Positions 7,887 to 15,644 of a stretch of DNA of 33,200 nucleotides are shown piece by piece. The DNA is from an uncultured Spartobacteria bacterium (GTDB lineage: Bacteria; Verrucomicrobiota; Verrucomicrobiia; Chthoniobacterales; UBA6821). Below the pieces are notes generated by a model. It saw nothing but the letters and a program-made list of their open reading frames with translations, made no database searches and was not told the origin of the DNA. The position numbers and the translations under genes were made by a program. Positions within the stretch are counted from its first letter, which is position 1. Each line of letters begins with the position of its first letter. The stretch spans positions 1 through 33,200 of the forward strand of contig CAIKYN010000227.1 in assembly GCA_903831635.1 (NCBI GenBank). The letters are read 5' to 3'.

Positions 7887-8882
7887 GTGAAGGTTGCCGT
7901 CTTCAATACCAAGCGCTATGAGCGCGCCGTGCTGGAGAAAGCAGCGCAGGGAACTTCAATCGACTTCAACTTTCTGGAGCCTCGTCTTGATGCGCAGACC
8001 GCAGTGTTGGCTGCCGGACATGAGGCGGTGCTGATCTTTGTGAATGATGTGGCCAACCGGGTCGTTCTCGAAAAACTCTCCGCCGGAGGAACGCGCTTCC
8101 TTGCCACGCGAAGTGCCGGGTTCAACCAGATCGACCGTGAGGCGGCGTGTGAGTTCGGGATCTCGCTCGCCTACGTGCCCGCCTATTCCCCCAATGCCGT
8201 TGCGGAATTCACAATCGGCCTGATCTTGACCCTTGGACGTCACATTCATGAAGGGCATAACCGCGTGAGGCGGGCTGATTTCAATCTCGAGGGACTTTGC
8301 GGATTTGAATTACGCGACATGACTGTCGGTGTTTGCGGGACCGGAAGGATCGGCACAGAGGTTGTGAAACTACTCAGCGGTTTCGGGTGCAAGATCCTTG
8401 CCTATGACGACGAACCGAACGAGACCGTGACCCTGCTGGCCTCCTATGTCGACACGCGTGAGGAGCTTTTCCGGTACTCCGACATCCTTACTCTGCACGT
8501 CCCCCTTCAGCCTTCGACCTTCCATCTCATCGATCAGTCAGCCCTCGGCATGATGAAGAATGGTGTCTTTCTCATCAATACGAGTCGTGGAGCTCTGCTG
8601 GATACTCCGGCTGTCGTAGAGGCTCTGAAGAGTCGCAAGGTCGGCTTCCTGGCGATCGATGTCTACGAGGAGGAGGCTTCCCTCTTCTTTGAGGATCACT
8701 CCTCGGACATCATCAGCGACGACACCTTTGCCCGGTTGCTCACCTTTCCTAATGTCATCGTGACAGGCCATCAGGCCTTCCTTACCCAGCATGCCCTGCG
8801 CAATATCGCGGAGACAACCGTTCAAAGCCTGCAAGAGTTCACCACTGGGATGCCCTGCACCTATGCCGTGCCGGCGCCATGA
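7887..8882 (+). CDS. ldhA: D-lactate dehydrogenase (fermentative LdhA type)
   Basis: A 331-residue protein with a GTG start; the first residues (MKVAVFNTKRYE) match the start of Escherichia coli LdhA closely, which fixes the start. It belongs to the D-2-hydroxyacid dehydrogenases: an NAD-binding GTGRIG motif at about 151-156, and the catalytic Arg234 (NTSRGAL), Glu263 (DVYEEE) and His295 (VTGHQAFLT), at the spacing of classical D-LDHs. It reduces pyruvate to D-lactate with NADH in the cytoplasm. It is encoded between a surface glycosidase and a solute-binding lipoprotein, and its stop overlaps the next ATG by four bases. This ties fermentation to uptake genes by co-transcription. Another 2-hydroxyacid dehydrogenase specificity cannot be ruled out, but similarity to LdhA is strong. 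Confidence 0.88.
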   Translation: MKVAVFNTKRYERAVLEKAAQGTSIDFNFLEPRLDAQTAVLAAGHEAVLIFVNDVANRVVLEKLSAGGTRFLATRSAGFNQIDREAACEFGISLAYVPAYSPNAVAEFTIGLILTLGRHIHEGHNRVRRADFNLEGLCGFELRDMTVGVCGTGRIGTEVVKLLSGFGCKILAYDDEPNETVTLLASYVDTREELFRYSDILTLHVPLQPSTFHLIDQSALGMMKNGVFLINTSRGALLDTPAVVEALKSRKVGFLAIDVYEEEASLFFEDHSSDIISDDTFARLLTFPNVIVTGHQAFLTQHALRNIAETTVQSLQEFTTGMPCTYAVPAP

Positions 8883-10495
8883 AGCGCTTGCTGATCACAC
8901 TGCTAGCGCTGGCTCTGTTCCCGATGACAGGGTGCGCCCCGCATCGCGAGAGGTCGGATCTCATCTTTATCAACGGAGCGGAACCGGAGACTCTCGACCC
9001 AGCCCTAATCACGGGCCAACCTGAGGGTCGCATCGTCAATGCACTCTTTGAGGGATTGCTCCGCTTTGATCGAGATGGCATCGCCGGGCCTGGAGTAGCC
9101 TCGTCCTGGGAGCTTTCACCCGATCATTGCGTCTACACCTTCCATCTCCGTCACGATGCCCGATGGAGTGATGGAATGCAGATCACTGCATCCGACTTCG
9201 TTGATTCGTGGCGGAGGACACTGGATCCCGCCACGGCTTCCGCTTACAGCTACCAGCTTTTCTCGGTGAAGGGTGCCGAGGAGTTTGCCAATAGTCCCTT
9301 GGGCAAGATGCCCGACTTTTCTTCGGTTGGAGTGAGGGCCCTCGATGAGCACACCCTAGAGGTCACGCTCCGGCAGCCAACCCCCTACTTTCTGGATCTC
9401 TGTGCATTTCCGACACTCTACCCAGTACGCACCGATTTGATCGCAAAGTATGGGGACGACTGGGTGAAGCCCGGGAAGCTTGTCGGGAACGGCTCCTTCA
9501 TTCTTGAGGATTGGAGGATCAATGATGCCATCCACCTTAAGCGGAACCCCCTGTACTGGGATGCAAAAAACGTCTCCTTGCGCACAGTTGAGGTCCTTCC
9601 GATCAGTCAGGCCAATGTCGCCTACAACTTCTATGCCGCCCGTCAGGCTGATCTGATCATGGACAAGGGATTGGCTCCCCCTTCGCTGCTGGATGCCCTC
9701 AAGATCCGTCCCGACTTCCACGCCGCGCCTTTCCTTGGAACCTTTTTCCTTCGCTTTAATTGTGCCAAGGGCCCCTTCACCGATGTTCGGGTGCGCAAGG
9801 CATTCGCCATGGCGGTCGGTCGCAAAAGGATCACGTCCAAGATTACAAGGGCTGGCGAGTCCGATGCGCTAAGTTTCGTTCCGCCCGGTATTCCGGGGTA
9901 TGAGGCTCCCAAGGGTCTTCCCGAGGATGTCCACACTGCACGCAGACTGCTGGCCGAAGCTGGTTATCCCGAGGGCAAGGGTTTTCCTCTGACCAGTTAT
10001 CTTTACAGCGAAGGTGAGCTGAACGAGGGAGTGGCTGTCGAGTTGCAGGCCATGTGGAAGGAGCAACTGGGTGTTACTGTCCAGCTTGCAAGGCAGGAGT
10101 GGAAGGTCTACCTGAACTCCCTCGGGTCGCTGGATTTTGGAATCGCCCGCTCCAGCTGGGTGGGGGATTACCCGGATCCGAACACCTTTCTCGATCTCTT
10201 TCTCTCTGAAAGTGGCAACAACCGTACGGGATGGAAGAATGTCGCCTACGATCAGATGATCCATGATGCGGCTCGGGCTGCTGCGGATACCGATCCAAAG
10301 AAACGTTTTGCGATTATGCGCCGTGCCGAGGAATTCCTTGTCCGGGATGAGGCGCCGATTTCTCCCTTGTTTTTCTATGTTGGAATCCAGCTTTACGACG
10401 GAAATCATTTGGGTGGGATCGAGCCCAATGTCTTGGACGAACACCCCATACGTGAGATCTTCCGCAAAGACCTACCTGATGCATTGAAGCCATGA
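8879..10495 (+). CDS. oppA: Peptide/solute-binding lipoprotein, OppA-like (SBP family 5)
   Basis: A 538-residue protein with lipoprotein signal ending FPMTGC (Cys19). The mature part opens with INGAEPETLDPALITGQPEG, the usual first strand of SBP_bac_5 proteins, followed by GLLRFD and SWELSPDHCVYTFHLRHDARWSDG, and has the RKAFAMAVGRKRI helix characteristic of the family at about 303-315. Such proteins capture oligopeptides or similar solutes in the periplasm and deliver them to an OppBC/DppBC permease with OppDF ATPases. No permease or ATPase gene is adjacent; oppBC lies 16 kb away on the other strand. It overlaps both neighbours by four bases (ldhA before, the short-chain dehydrogenase after). 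Confidence 0.85.
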   Translation: MKRLLITLLALALFPMTGCAPHRERSDLIFINGAEPETLDPALITGQPEGRIVNALFEGLLRFDRDGIAGPGVASSWELSPDHCVYTFHLRHDARWSDGMQITASDFVDSWRRTLDPATASAYSYQLFSVKGAEEFANSPLGKMPDFSSVGVRALDEHTLEVTLRQPTPYFLDLCAFPTLYPVRTDLIAKYGDDWVKPGKLVGNGSFILEDWRINDAIHLKRNPLYWDAKNVSLRTVEVLPISQANVAYNFYAARQADLIMDKGLAPPSLLDALKIRPDFHAAPFLGTFFLRFNCAKGPFTDVRVRKAFAMAVGRKRITSKITRAGESDALSFVPPGIPGYEAPKGLPEDVHTARRLLAEAGYPEGKGFPLTSYLYSEGELNEGVAVELQAMWKEQLGVTVQLARQEWKVYLNSLGSLDFGIARSSWVGDYPDPNTFLDLFLSESGNNRTGWKNVAYDQMIHDAARAAADTDPKKRFAIMRRAEEFLVRDEAPISPLFFYVGIQLYDGNHLGGIEPNVLDEHPIREIFRKDLPDALKP

Positions 10496-11331
10496 GAAAA
10501 CCACGGTTTAAGATCAAGAACTGCACCGCCCTTATCACTGGAGCTTCTGCGGGACTCGGTGCCGAGTTTGCCCGTCAGCTCGCACCTGTTGCCTCCTGCT
10601 TGATTCTGCTGGGGCGTCGTGCTGATCGCCTCACAGCACTTGCCGCCGAATTGCAAGCATCCCGTTCGGATCTTCGGATTGATACGATTGCAGCGGATCT
10701 CTCGCAATCCTCCGAGCGAGAGCAACTGGCTGCCGTGATCATCCGTGAGGAGATCCCGCTGAATCTTTTGGTGAATAATGCCGGCCTCGGAGACTTGGGA
10801 ACCTTTGATGATGCCGACTGGTCACGCCTGGCTCCTGTGCTGGACGTGAATATCGTGGCACTGACTCATCTGACGCATCTTCTGTTGCCGATGCTCCGCT
10901 CTCAAAGCCCCTCAGGCATCCTGAATGTCAGTTCCGTGGCAGGTTTTTATCCACTCCCCGAGATGGCCGTCTATGCCGCCACCAAGGCCTATGTGACCAG
11001 CTTCAGCGAGGCGCTCCGTATGGAGCTCGCGCCAGCAGGAATCTCGGTCACGGCCCTCTGTCCGGGACCTGTCCCGACCGAATTCTTCGAAGTGGCTACC
11101 CGTAACGGAGAAACCATCCGTGCCATGGATCGCTCCCACCCGGCGCTCGCGACCTCTCCTGAACAGGTTGTTCGCGAAGCGCTTCAGGGATTGGAAAAGG
11201 ATAAGCCCGGGGTCATCCCGAATTCACTGCTGGCGTTCCTAGTCAGAGGAAGTCGCCTCCTCCCGTTTCCCATGATCAGGGAGGCTATACGTCTGGGGGC
11301 GGGGCCTACCAGTCCCAAGAGTCTGAAATGA
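10492..11331 (+). CDS. Short-chain dehydrogenase/reductase
   Basis: A 279-residue classical SDR. The cofactor motif is TGASAGLG at 16-23, followed by GRR at 41-43 favouring NADP(H). The NNAG motif is at 96-99, and the catalytic residues are Ser148, Tyr161 and Lys165 (YAATK). The sequence resembles the YqjQ/DltE-like group of reductases with the phrase CPGPVPTEFF after the active site. The substrate is unknown. It is the last gene of the overlapping operon that begins at 5611; its ATG lies within the stop region of the OppA-like gene. Confidence 0.85.
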   Translation: MRKPRFKIKNCTALITGASAGLGAEFARQLAPVASCLILLGRRADRLTALAAELQASRSDLRIDTIAADLSQSSEREQLAAVIIREEIPLNLLVNNAGLGDLGTFDDADWSRLAPVLDVNIVALTHLTHLLLPMLRSQSPSGILNVSSVAGFYPLPEMAVYAATKAYVTSFSEALRMELAPAGISVTALCPGPVPTEFFEVATRNGETIRAMDRSHPALATSPEQVVREALQGLEKDKPGVIPNSLLAFLVRGSRLLPFPMIREAIRLGAGPTSPKSLK

Positions 11332-11394
11332 GCTTAGCAACTTCCTTGATCAACCGACATTGACGATTCGAGCTAGATCGGCGAAAGTCTCCTT

Positions 11395-12423
11395 GTGAAA
11401 AATTTCACAAGATGGTCCACCAAGGAAATTGACCCCCGATCCAACGCTGCTTTTGCGGAGGCAATCGAGCTGATTGGTCCCGATCTCTACTCTGTCGAGG
11501 AGAGGATTCATGAACAGTCCAATGCGGTCGACTCGGGCGTGGAGCATTATTTTGAATATGCCGTTGGAGGTAGCGGCAAACGGTTGAGGCCTGCGTTAGC
11601 TCTACTCTCCGGTGGAGCTACAGGACGAATTGTTTCAGACCATGTCGATCTTGCGGTCATCGTGGAGCTCATCCATATCGCAAGCCTTGTTCATGACGAC
11701 ATCATGGATGGCGCTGATCGCCGCCGTGATCGACCAACGCTTAACGCGAAGTGGGGCAATTCCCTCACGGTTCTTGTTGGGGATGTGCTTTTTGCCCACG
11801 CCTTGAGGCTCTCGACGAAATTTTCCAACTCTGAGGTTGCTCGTAGAATCGCTGATGCTGCGGCTGATGTTTGCACGGGCGAGATCTTACAGACCCAGCG
11901 TCGCTTCGATCTGAATCTTCCTCTGGCGGAGTATTACCGGATGGTGCAGATGAAGACCGGAGCGCTCTTCGCTGTCTCCTGCGAACTTGGAGCATTCTTG
12001 AGCGGAGCGTCACCTTCTGTGATCAATGCTCTCAAGAATTACGGCAATAAGATCGGTATTGCCTATCAGGTTCTTGATGACTGTATCGACCTAGTGGGTG
12101 ACGAGGAGATGATCGGAAAGACTCTTGGTACAGACATCGCCTGCGGGAAGTTTACCCTTCCCGTCCTGCTTCTGTTGCAAAATTCCTCCCCAAAGGAACG
12201 CGATGAACTTCATGCCATGCTTCTGGCTGAAGAAGGTGTCTCCCCCTCGAAATTGCTCGATCTTGTCACCTCAAAGGGAGCTCTCCCCGCCGCCGTTCAG
12301 GCTGCACGTGTTCTGGTGAACGAGGCCGCTGCCGAGCTCGATAAGGTTCAGAAGAACCGTCATGCCGTGGCGCTTTATTCCATGACCGAGTATTTGCACG
12401 GGGTTCTCGATTCTCTCTGCTAA
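11395..12423 (+). CDS. Long-chain polyprenyl diphosphate synthase
   Basis: A 342-residue trans-isoprenyl diphosphate synthase with a GTG start. Visible motifs are GGSGKRLRPAL at 58-68, the first Asp-rich motif DDIMD at 101-105, RPTLN at 113-117, GEILQ at about 162-166, and the second Asp-rich motif DDCID at 228-232. The residues four and five positions before the first Asp motif are small (Ala96, Ser97), which is typical of enzymes making long chains such as octaprenyl or solanesyl diphosphate for quinone side chains. It acts in the cytoplasm, adding isopentenyl diphosphate units to an allylic primer. It stands 63 bases after the SDR gene on the same strand; whether it shares that transcript is not clear. 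Confidence 0.85.
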   Translation: MKNFTRWSTKEIDPRSNAAFAEAIELIGPDLYSVEERIHEQSNAVDSGVEHYFEYAVGGSGKRLRPALALLSGGATGRIVSDHVDLAVIVELIHIASLVHDDIMDGADRRRDRPTLNAKWGNSLTVLVGDVLFAHALRLSTKFSNSEVARRIADAAADVCTGEILQTQRRFDLNLPLAEYYRMVQMKTGALFAVSCELGAFLSGASPSVINALKNYGNKIGIAYQVLDDCIDLVGDEEMIGKTLGTDIACGKFTLPVLLLLQNSSPKERDELHAMLLAEEGVSPSKLLDLVTSKGALPAAVQAARVLVNEAAAELDKVQKNRHAVALYSMTEYLHGVLDSLC

Positions 12424-12498
12424 AGAGCCGATAATTAAATCTTGGGGAGAGCTTTTTTGTGTCCCTTGCGGATTACTGCTCGTGGCGTATTTTTCCCC

Positions 12499-13194
12499 AT
12501 GATCTCTTCATGCTTTGGGGACCTTCCCCGGACCGAAAGGCCGCGTGAACGGCTTTTCAGTCATGGGGCCTCTGTCCTCACCGATGCAGAACTCTTAGCC
12601 CTGTTCCTACGCACGGGTAAAGTGGGGTTGGACGTCATGTCTCTGGCCAAATCCTTGTTGGTTGAGTGGGGTAGCTTGAGACGATTAGCTGGATGCTCCG
12701 TTGAGGAACTTTCCTCACTTCCCGGCATGGGGCCAGCCAAGGCTGCGGAACTCAAGGCTGCTTTTGAAATGGGGCGCCGGATGGCATTGCCTGAGGAAGA
12801 ACGCCCAAGAATTGATCGAGCCGGAGTGATCCACCGACTCCTTGCCCGTGAGATGGAAATTCTACCCTATGAGTCGCTTCGTGTTCTGATGCTGGATACC
12901 CGTCACGGTCTTCTGGAACATCGTGAAGTCTCTCGAGGAAGTCTGAATGAAAGCATCGCCCATCCGAGGGAGATCTTTCGTCCCGCCATCGCCAAGGGGG
13001 CGTATGCCATAGCCGTAGTCCATAACCATCCCTCAGGCGATCCCCTGCCTAGTGAGGCAGACCGGCGACTGACGCGTCGTCTCACGGAAGCCGGGACACT
13101 TCTTCAAATTCCTCTGGTCGATCACGTCATCATCGGAGCGACACGTGGGGATCAATCCCCATATTTCAGTTTCCGTGAAGCGGGACTGATGTAG
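12499..13194 (+). CDS. radC: RadC-family JAB/MPN protein
   Basis: A 231-residue protein counted from ATG 12499; the frame is open from a TTG at 12442, but family alignment around the DLPRTERPRERL opening supports the internal ATG. The N-terminal half holds a helix-hairpin-helix motif (LSSLPGMGPAKAAEL, 71-85). The C-terminal half is a JAB1/MPN metal-binding domain with HNHPSGDPLPSEAD (His175, His177, Asp188). RadC proteins were long called DNA repair factors, but their biochemical role remains unsettled; the domain suggests metal-dependent hydrolysis. The length is normal (about 225-230). Confidence 0.9.
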   Translation: MISSCFGDLPRTERPRERLFSHGASVLTDAELLALFLRTGKVGLDVMSLAKSLLVEWGSLRRLAGCSVEELSSLPGMGPAKAAELKAAFEMGRRMALPEEERPRIDRAGVIHRLLAREMEILPYESLRVLMLDTRHGLLEHREVSRGSLNESIAHPREIFRPAIAKGAYAIAVVHNHPSGDPLPSEADRRLTRRLTEAGTLLQIPLVDHVIIGATRGDQSPYFSFREAGLM

Positions 13195-13260
13195 GCAATG
13201 GGTGTTGAAAGGCTGTACTGAATCCATAAATAAATCATAATTGACGCTACTTGCCTCCCG

Positions 13261-13322
13261 GCAAGCGGTGGCGCCCTTCGGGCTGCCTTCGGCAGTCTTA
13301 CGCGCCACTTCCCAGTGGCTTG
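13261..13322. repeat. Branched palindromic element (REP-like or structured leader) before lpxA
   Basis: An outer pair CAAGC/GCTTG (13262-13266 with 13318-13322) encloses several stems: GTGGCGC (13268-13274) with GCGCCAC (13302-13308); a GCCC-TTC-GGGC hairpin (13273-13283); a CTGCC-TTC-GGCAG hairpin (13283-13295) carrying a CUUCGG-type stable loop; and an alternative CCACT-TCCC-AGTGG hairpin (13305-13318). It lies in the 161-base gap between radC and lpxA, 34 bases before the lpxA start. It is either a repetitive extragenic palindrome or a leader structure of lpxA; one copy only is visible here. Confidence 0.5.
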
Positions 13323-13355
13323 TTTCAATCCTGCATCCCTCATAATCTGAACCTG

Positions 13356-14174
13356 ATGTCCAAGATTCATCCCTCTGCTTTCGTTGATCCCGCTGCAGTC
13401 CTTGCTTCCGATGTGGAGGTTGGTCCAGGAGCAATCATTGAGGCTGGAGCCGTGATCGGCGAGGGATGCAGGATTCAGGCTCACGCTGTGATTACAGGCC
13501 ATGTGCACATGGGTGCCAGAAATACCGTGGGATATGGAGCCATCGTCGGTGCCGATCCTCAGGATTACGATTTTAAGCCCGGCACGAAGAGCGAGGTTGT
13601 CATCGGTGATGACAATATCATCCGCGAATACGTCACCTTACACCGCGGCACCAAGGAGGGGACAGTCACCCGCGTCGGGGACAAAAACTTCCTCATGGTG
13701 GGGGTCCACCTCGGTCACAACAGCTCGGTCGGCAACAAGGTGATCATTGCCAATAACTGCCTCCTTGCAGGGTATGTCGAGGTTCAGGATGGGGCAGTGC
13801 TTGGCGGTGGTTCGGTTTTCCACCAGTTCCTGCGTGTTGGCAAACTCTGCATGGTTAGGGGAGGGGAGCGCTTCCCGAAGGATATCCCTCCTTTTGTCTC
13901 TGCTTATGGGACCAGCATGGTGGCCGGTATCAATGCTGTCGGCCTCAAGCGTGCCGGGATGAGTTCCGAGACGCGTCTTGAGATCAAGCGGGCCTTCCGC
14001 CTGATCTATCACAGTGGCAGGAATATCTCTCAGGCTCTTGAGGAATCGAGAAAGGAAACATGGGGTCCCGAGGCACAGTACTTTCTCGATTTCATCGCCT
14101 CTGCCAAGAAGCGTGGCGTCTGCGCAGCTAAACCTGTCCGGGGGAAAGGCGGAACGACCGAAGACGAGGAATAG
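13356..14174 (+). CDS. lpxA: UDP-N-acetylglucosamine acyltransferase (lipid A synthesis)
   Basis: A 272-residue protein counted from ATG 13356; the frame is open further upstream through the palindromic element, but MSKIHPSAFVDPAAVL is the standard opening of the family. It is made of left-handed beta-helix hexapeptide repeats for most of its length, with catalytic His121 in HLGHNSSVGN (equivalent to His125 of E. coli LpxA), AGYVEVQD after it and a helical C-terminal domain. It transfers a 3-hydroxyacyl chain from ACP to the 3-OH of UDP-GlcNAc, the first step of lipid A formation in the cytoplasm. This identifies the organism as an LPS-making diderm. The usual partners lpxD, fabZ and lpxB are not adjacent. 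Confidence 0.92.
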   Translation: MSKIHPSAFVDPAAVLASDVEVGPGAIIEAGAVIGEGCRIQAHAVITGHVHMGARNTVGYGAIVGADPQDYDFKPGTKSEVVIGDDNIIREYVTLHRGTKEGTVTRVGDKNFLMVGVHLGHNSSVGNKVIIANNCLLAGYVEVQDGAVLGGGSVFHQFLRVGKLCMVRGGERFPKDIPPFVSAYGTSMVAGINAVGLKRAGMSSETRLEIKRAFRLIYHSGRNISQALEESRKETWGPEAQYFLDFIASAKKRGVCAAKPVRGKGGTTEDEE

Positions 14175-14188
14175 GAGTAACGATTCTT

Positions 14189-15496
14189 CTAATCTTCGGC
14201 TAGGGAGCGCAGAGCGGCTTCATATACCAGTCTGACGGCCACTTGATGGTGAACTGCAGCCTCCGCGCAGGAGGAGAACTCGGGTGAACGCTGAATGACC
14301 TCACCGCCAAGCGTACCCACCTTGACTCGGATATTTCCGTAGGGTGTCTCGGCCTCCTCGAAATGCCGCTCGAGTTTCAATCGCTCCATGTGGTGTCGAC
14401 GGATACCGAAGGCGCTTGTTTGGCGCAGCATCAGTTCGGATAGATTCTCAGCTTTCTCCGCCACGGTAAGAACCTCCAGGATCCAACCGGAACGACCCTT
14501 TTTCATGACTGTCGGCGTGAGCGTCGCATCGAGTGCTCCCGCGGTGATCAATGCATCGAGTGCACTGGAGGCATGCTCGGGTGTGAGGTCATCCAGATTG
14601 CAGCGTAGTTCGACGACCTCTTCCAAGGTTGCATGATCTGATTCTGTGGATTTGCCCAGAATCAGACGGAGAACATTGGGGCGATTCGGGGTGTTTCGCG
14701 AACCGAGTCCGTATCCGATAGCGTTCACCTTCATCTCGGGCATTGGCACAAAAATCGAGGCAAACTCTGCCAGGATCGCTGCACCTGTTGGAGTGATGTG
14801 CTCCCAAGGTTCATCTACCTGACGAAAAGGTATCCCCTTGAGAATCGCCAGGGTGGCTGGTGCTGGTAGGGGGAAAGTTCCATGGGCGCAGTGGATATGC
14901 CCGGTGCCCTCGATCAACGGACCACATGTGATCTTATCGATCTTTAAGTAATCAATTCCTGCACATGCACAGACGATATCGGCGATTGAGTCCTCCGCCC
15001 CGACCTCGTGAAATCCGACATTTTCTGGGGGGACTCCGTGCACAGCTCCCTCTGCGATGGCGATCCGCTGGAAAACGGCAAGGGCGCGTGTTTTTACCTT
15101 CTCTTCGAGGTTACTGCCACTGATCAAAGCTACGATCTCGGCGTGATTACGTCCATGGATGTGATGACCAGCAGAGCCATAGTTATGATCATGCTCATGG
15201 TGAGCTCCGTCTCCGTGATGGTGGTGGTCGTGTACCACATGATGATGCTTATGACTGTGCTCGTGATGGTGATGATCAGCGGGTGCTCCCTCGTGGCCGT
15301 CATGTCCACTTACCAAAAAGCGCCAACCTGCGATGCCATTTCTTTCGCTGCGCTCGAAGCGGCAGGGTGGCAGATCGATTGGTAATGCCTTCAATGCATT
15401 GTGAAAAATCTCCTCCGGAACTCCGAGATCTCTGAGTGCCGAAACGGACATGTCGCCACTAATCCCGGCAAATGCATCGATATGAAGGAGTTTCAT
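14189..15496 (-). CDS. larC: LarC: nickel insertase for the lactate racemase nickel-pincer cofactor
   Basis: A 435-residue protein counted from ATG 15496; the frame extends upstream to 15541 but MKLLHIDAFAGISGDM is the canonical family start. Residues 65-118 are extremely His-rich (runs of HHHH with Asp/Gly), a likely nickel-binding or storage tract. After it come the conserved FHEVGAEDSIADIV and the C-terminal LarC2 part (ELRCNLDDLTPE, FGIRRHHMERLKL). LarC is a CTP-dependent cyclometallase that inserts nickel into the pyridinium bisthiocarboxylate cofactor of LarA and related racemases. The two parts are one continuous frame here. No larA, larB or larE is in the window. It is convergent with lpxA (14 bases apart) and divergent from speA. 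Confidence 0.9.
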   Translation of the reverse strand: MKLLHIDAFAGISGDMSVSALRDLGVPEEIFHNALKALPIDLPPCRFERSERNGIAGWRFLVSGHDGHEGAPADHHHHEHSHKHHHVVHDHHHHGDGAHHEHDHNYGSAGHHIHGRNHAEIVALISGSNLEEKVKTRALAVFQRIAIAEGAVHGVPPENVGFHEVGAEDSIADIVCACAGIDYLKIDKITCGPLIEGTGHIHCAHGTFPLPAPATLAILKGIPFRQVDEPWEHITPTGAAILAEFASIFVPMPEMKVNAIGYGLGSRNTPNRPNVLRLILGKSTESDHATLEEVVELRCNLDDLTPEHASSALDALITAGALDATLTPTVMKKGRSGWILEVLTVAEKAENLSELMLRQTSAFGIRRHHMERLKLERHFEEAETPYGNIRVKVGTLGGEVIQRSPEFSSCAEAAVHHQVAVRLVYEAALRSLAED

Positions 15497-15644
15497 GATG
15501 GTGAGATTCTGGTTGTGGAAGGGATTCTTCCAAGCACCCATTCACAGCTATAGTCTTGGGAAACGGCAATGCAAAAAAACTAAAGCATCATGTCGCCAAG
15601 ACAGGGCATGTTTGTTTTAATTTTTACTCCTCAATTTATCCTCA

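Noticed and set aside
13321-13332. GTTTCAATCC, resembling the end of some CRISPR repeats
   Set aside because: It occurs once, with no spacers, no second repeat and no cas genes.
15143-15304. CAC/CAT-rich tract as a DNA tandem repeat
   Set aside because: The repetition is explained by the His-rich coding segment of larC; no regular DNA unit is present.
14189-15541. Programmed frameshift in larC
   Set aside because: The LarC1 and LarC2 parts are continuous in one frame without a stop, so no frameshift is needed.
15497-15644. Possible glycine riboswitch before speA-gcvTHP
   Set aside because: The leader is A/T-rich and I see no paired conserved aptamer cores; a covariance scan would be needed to revisit this.
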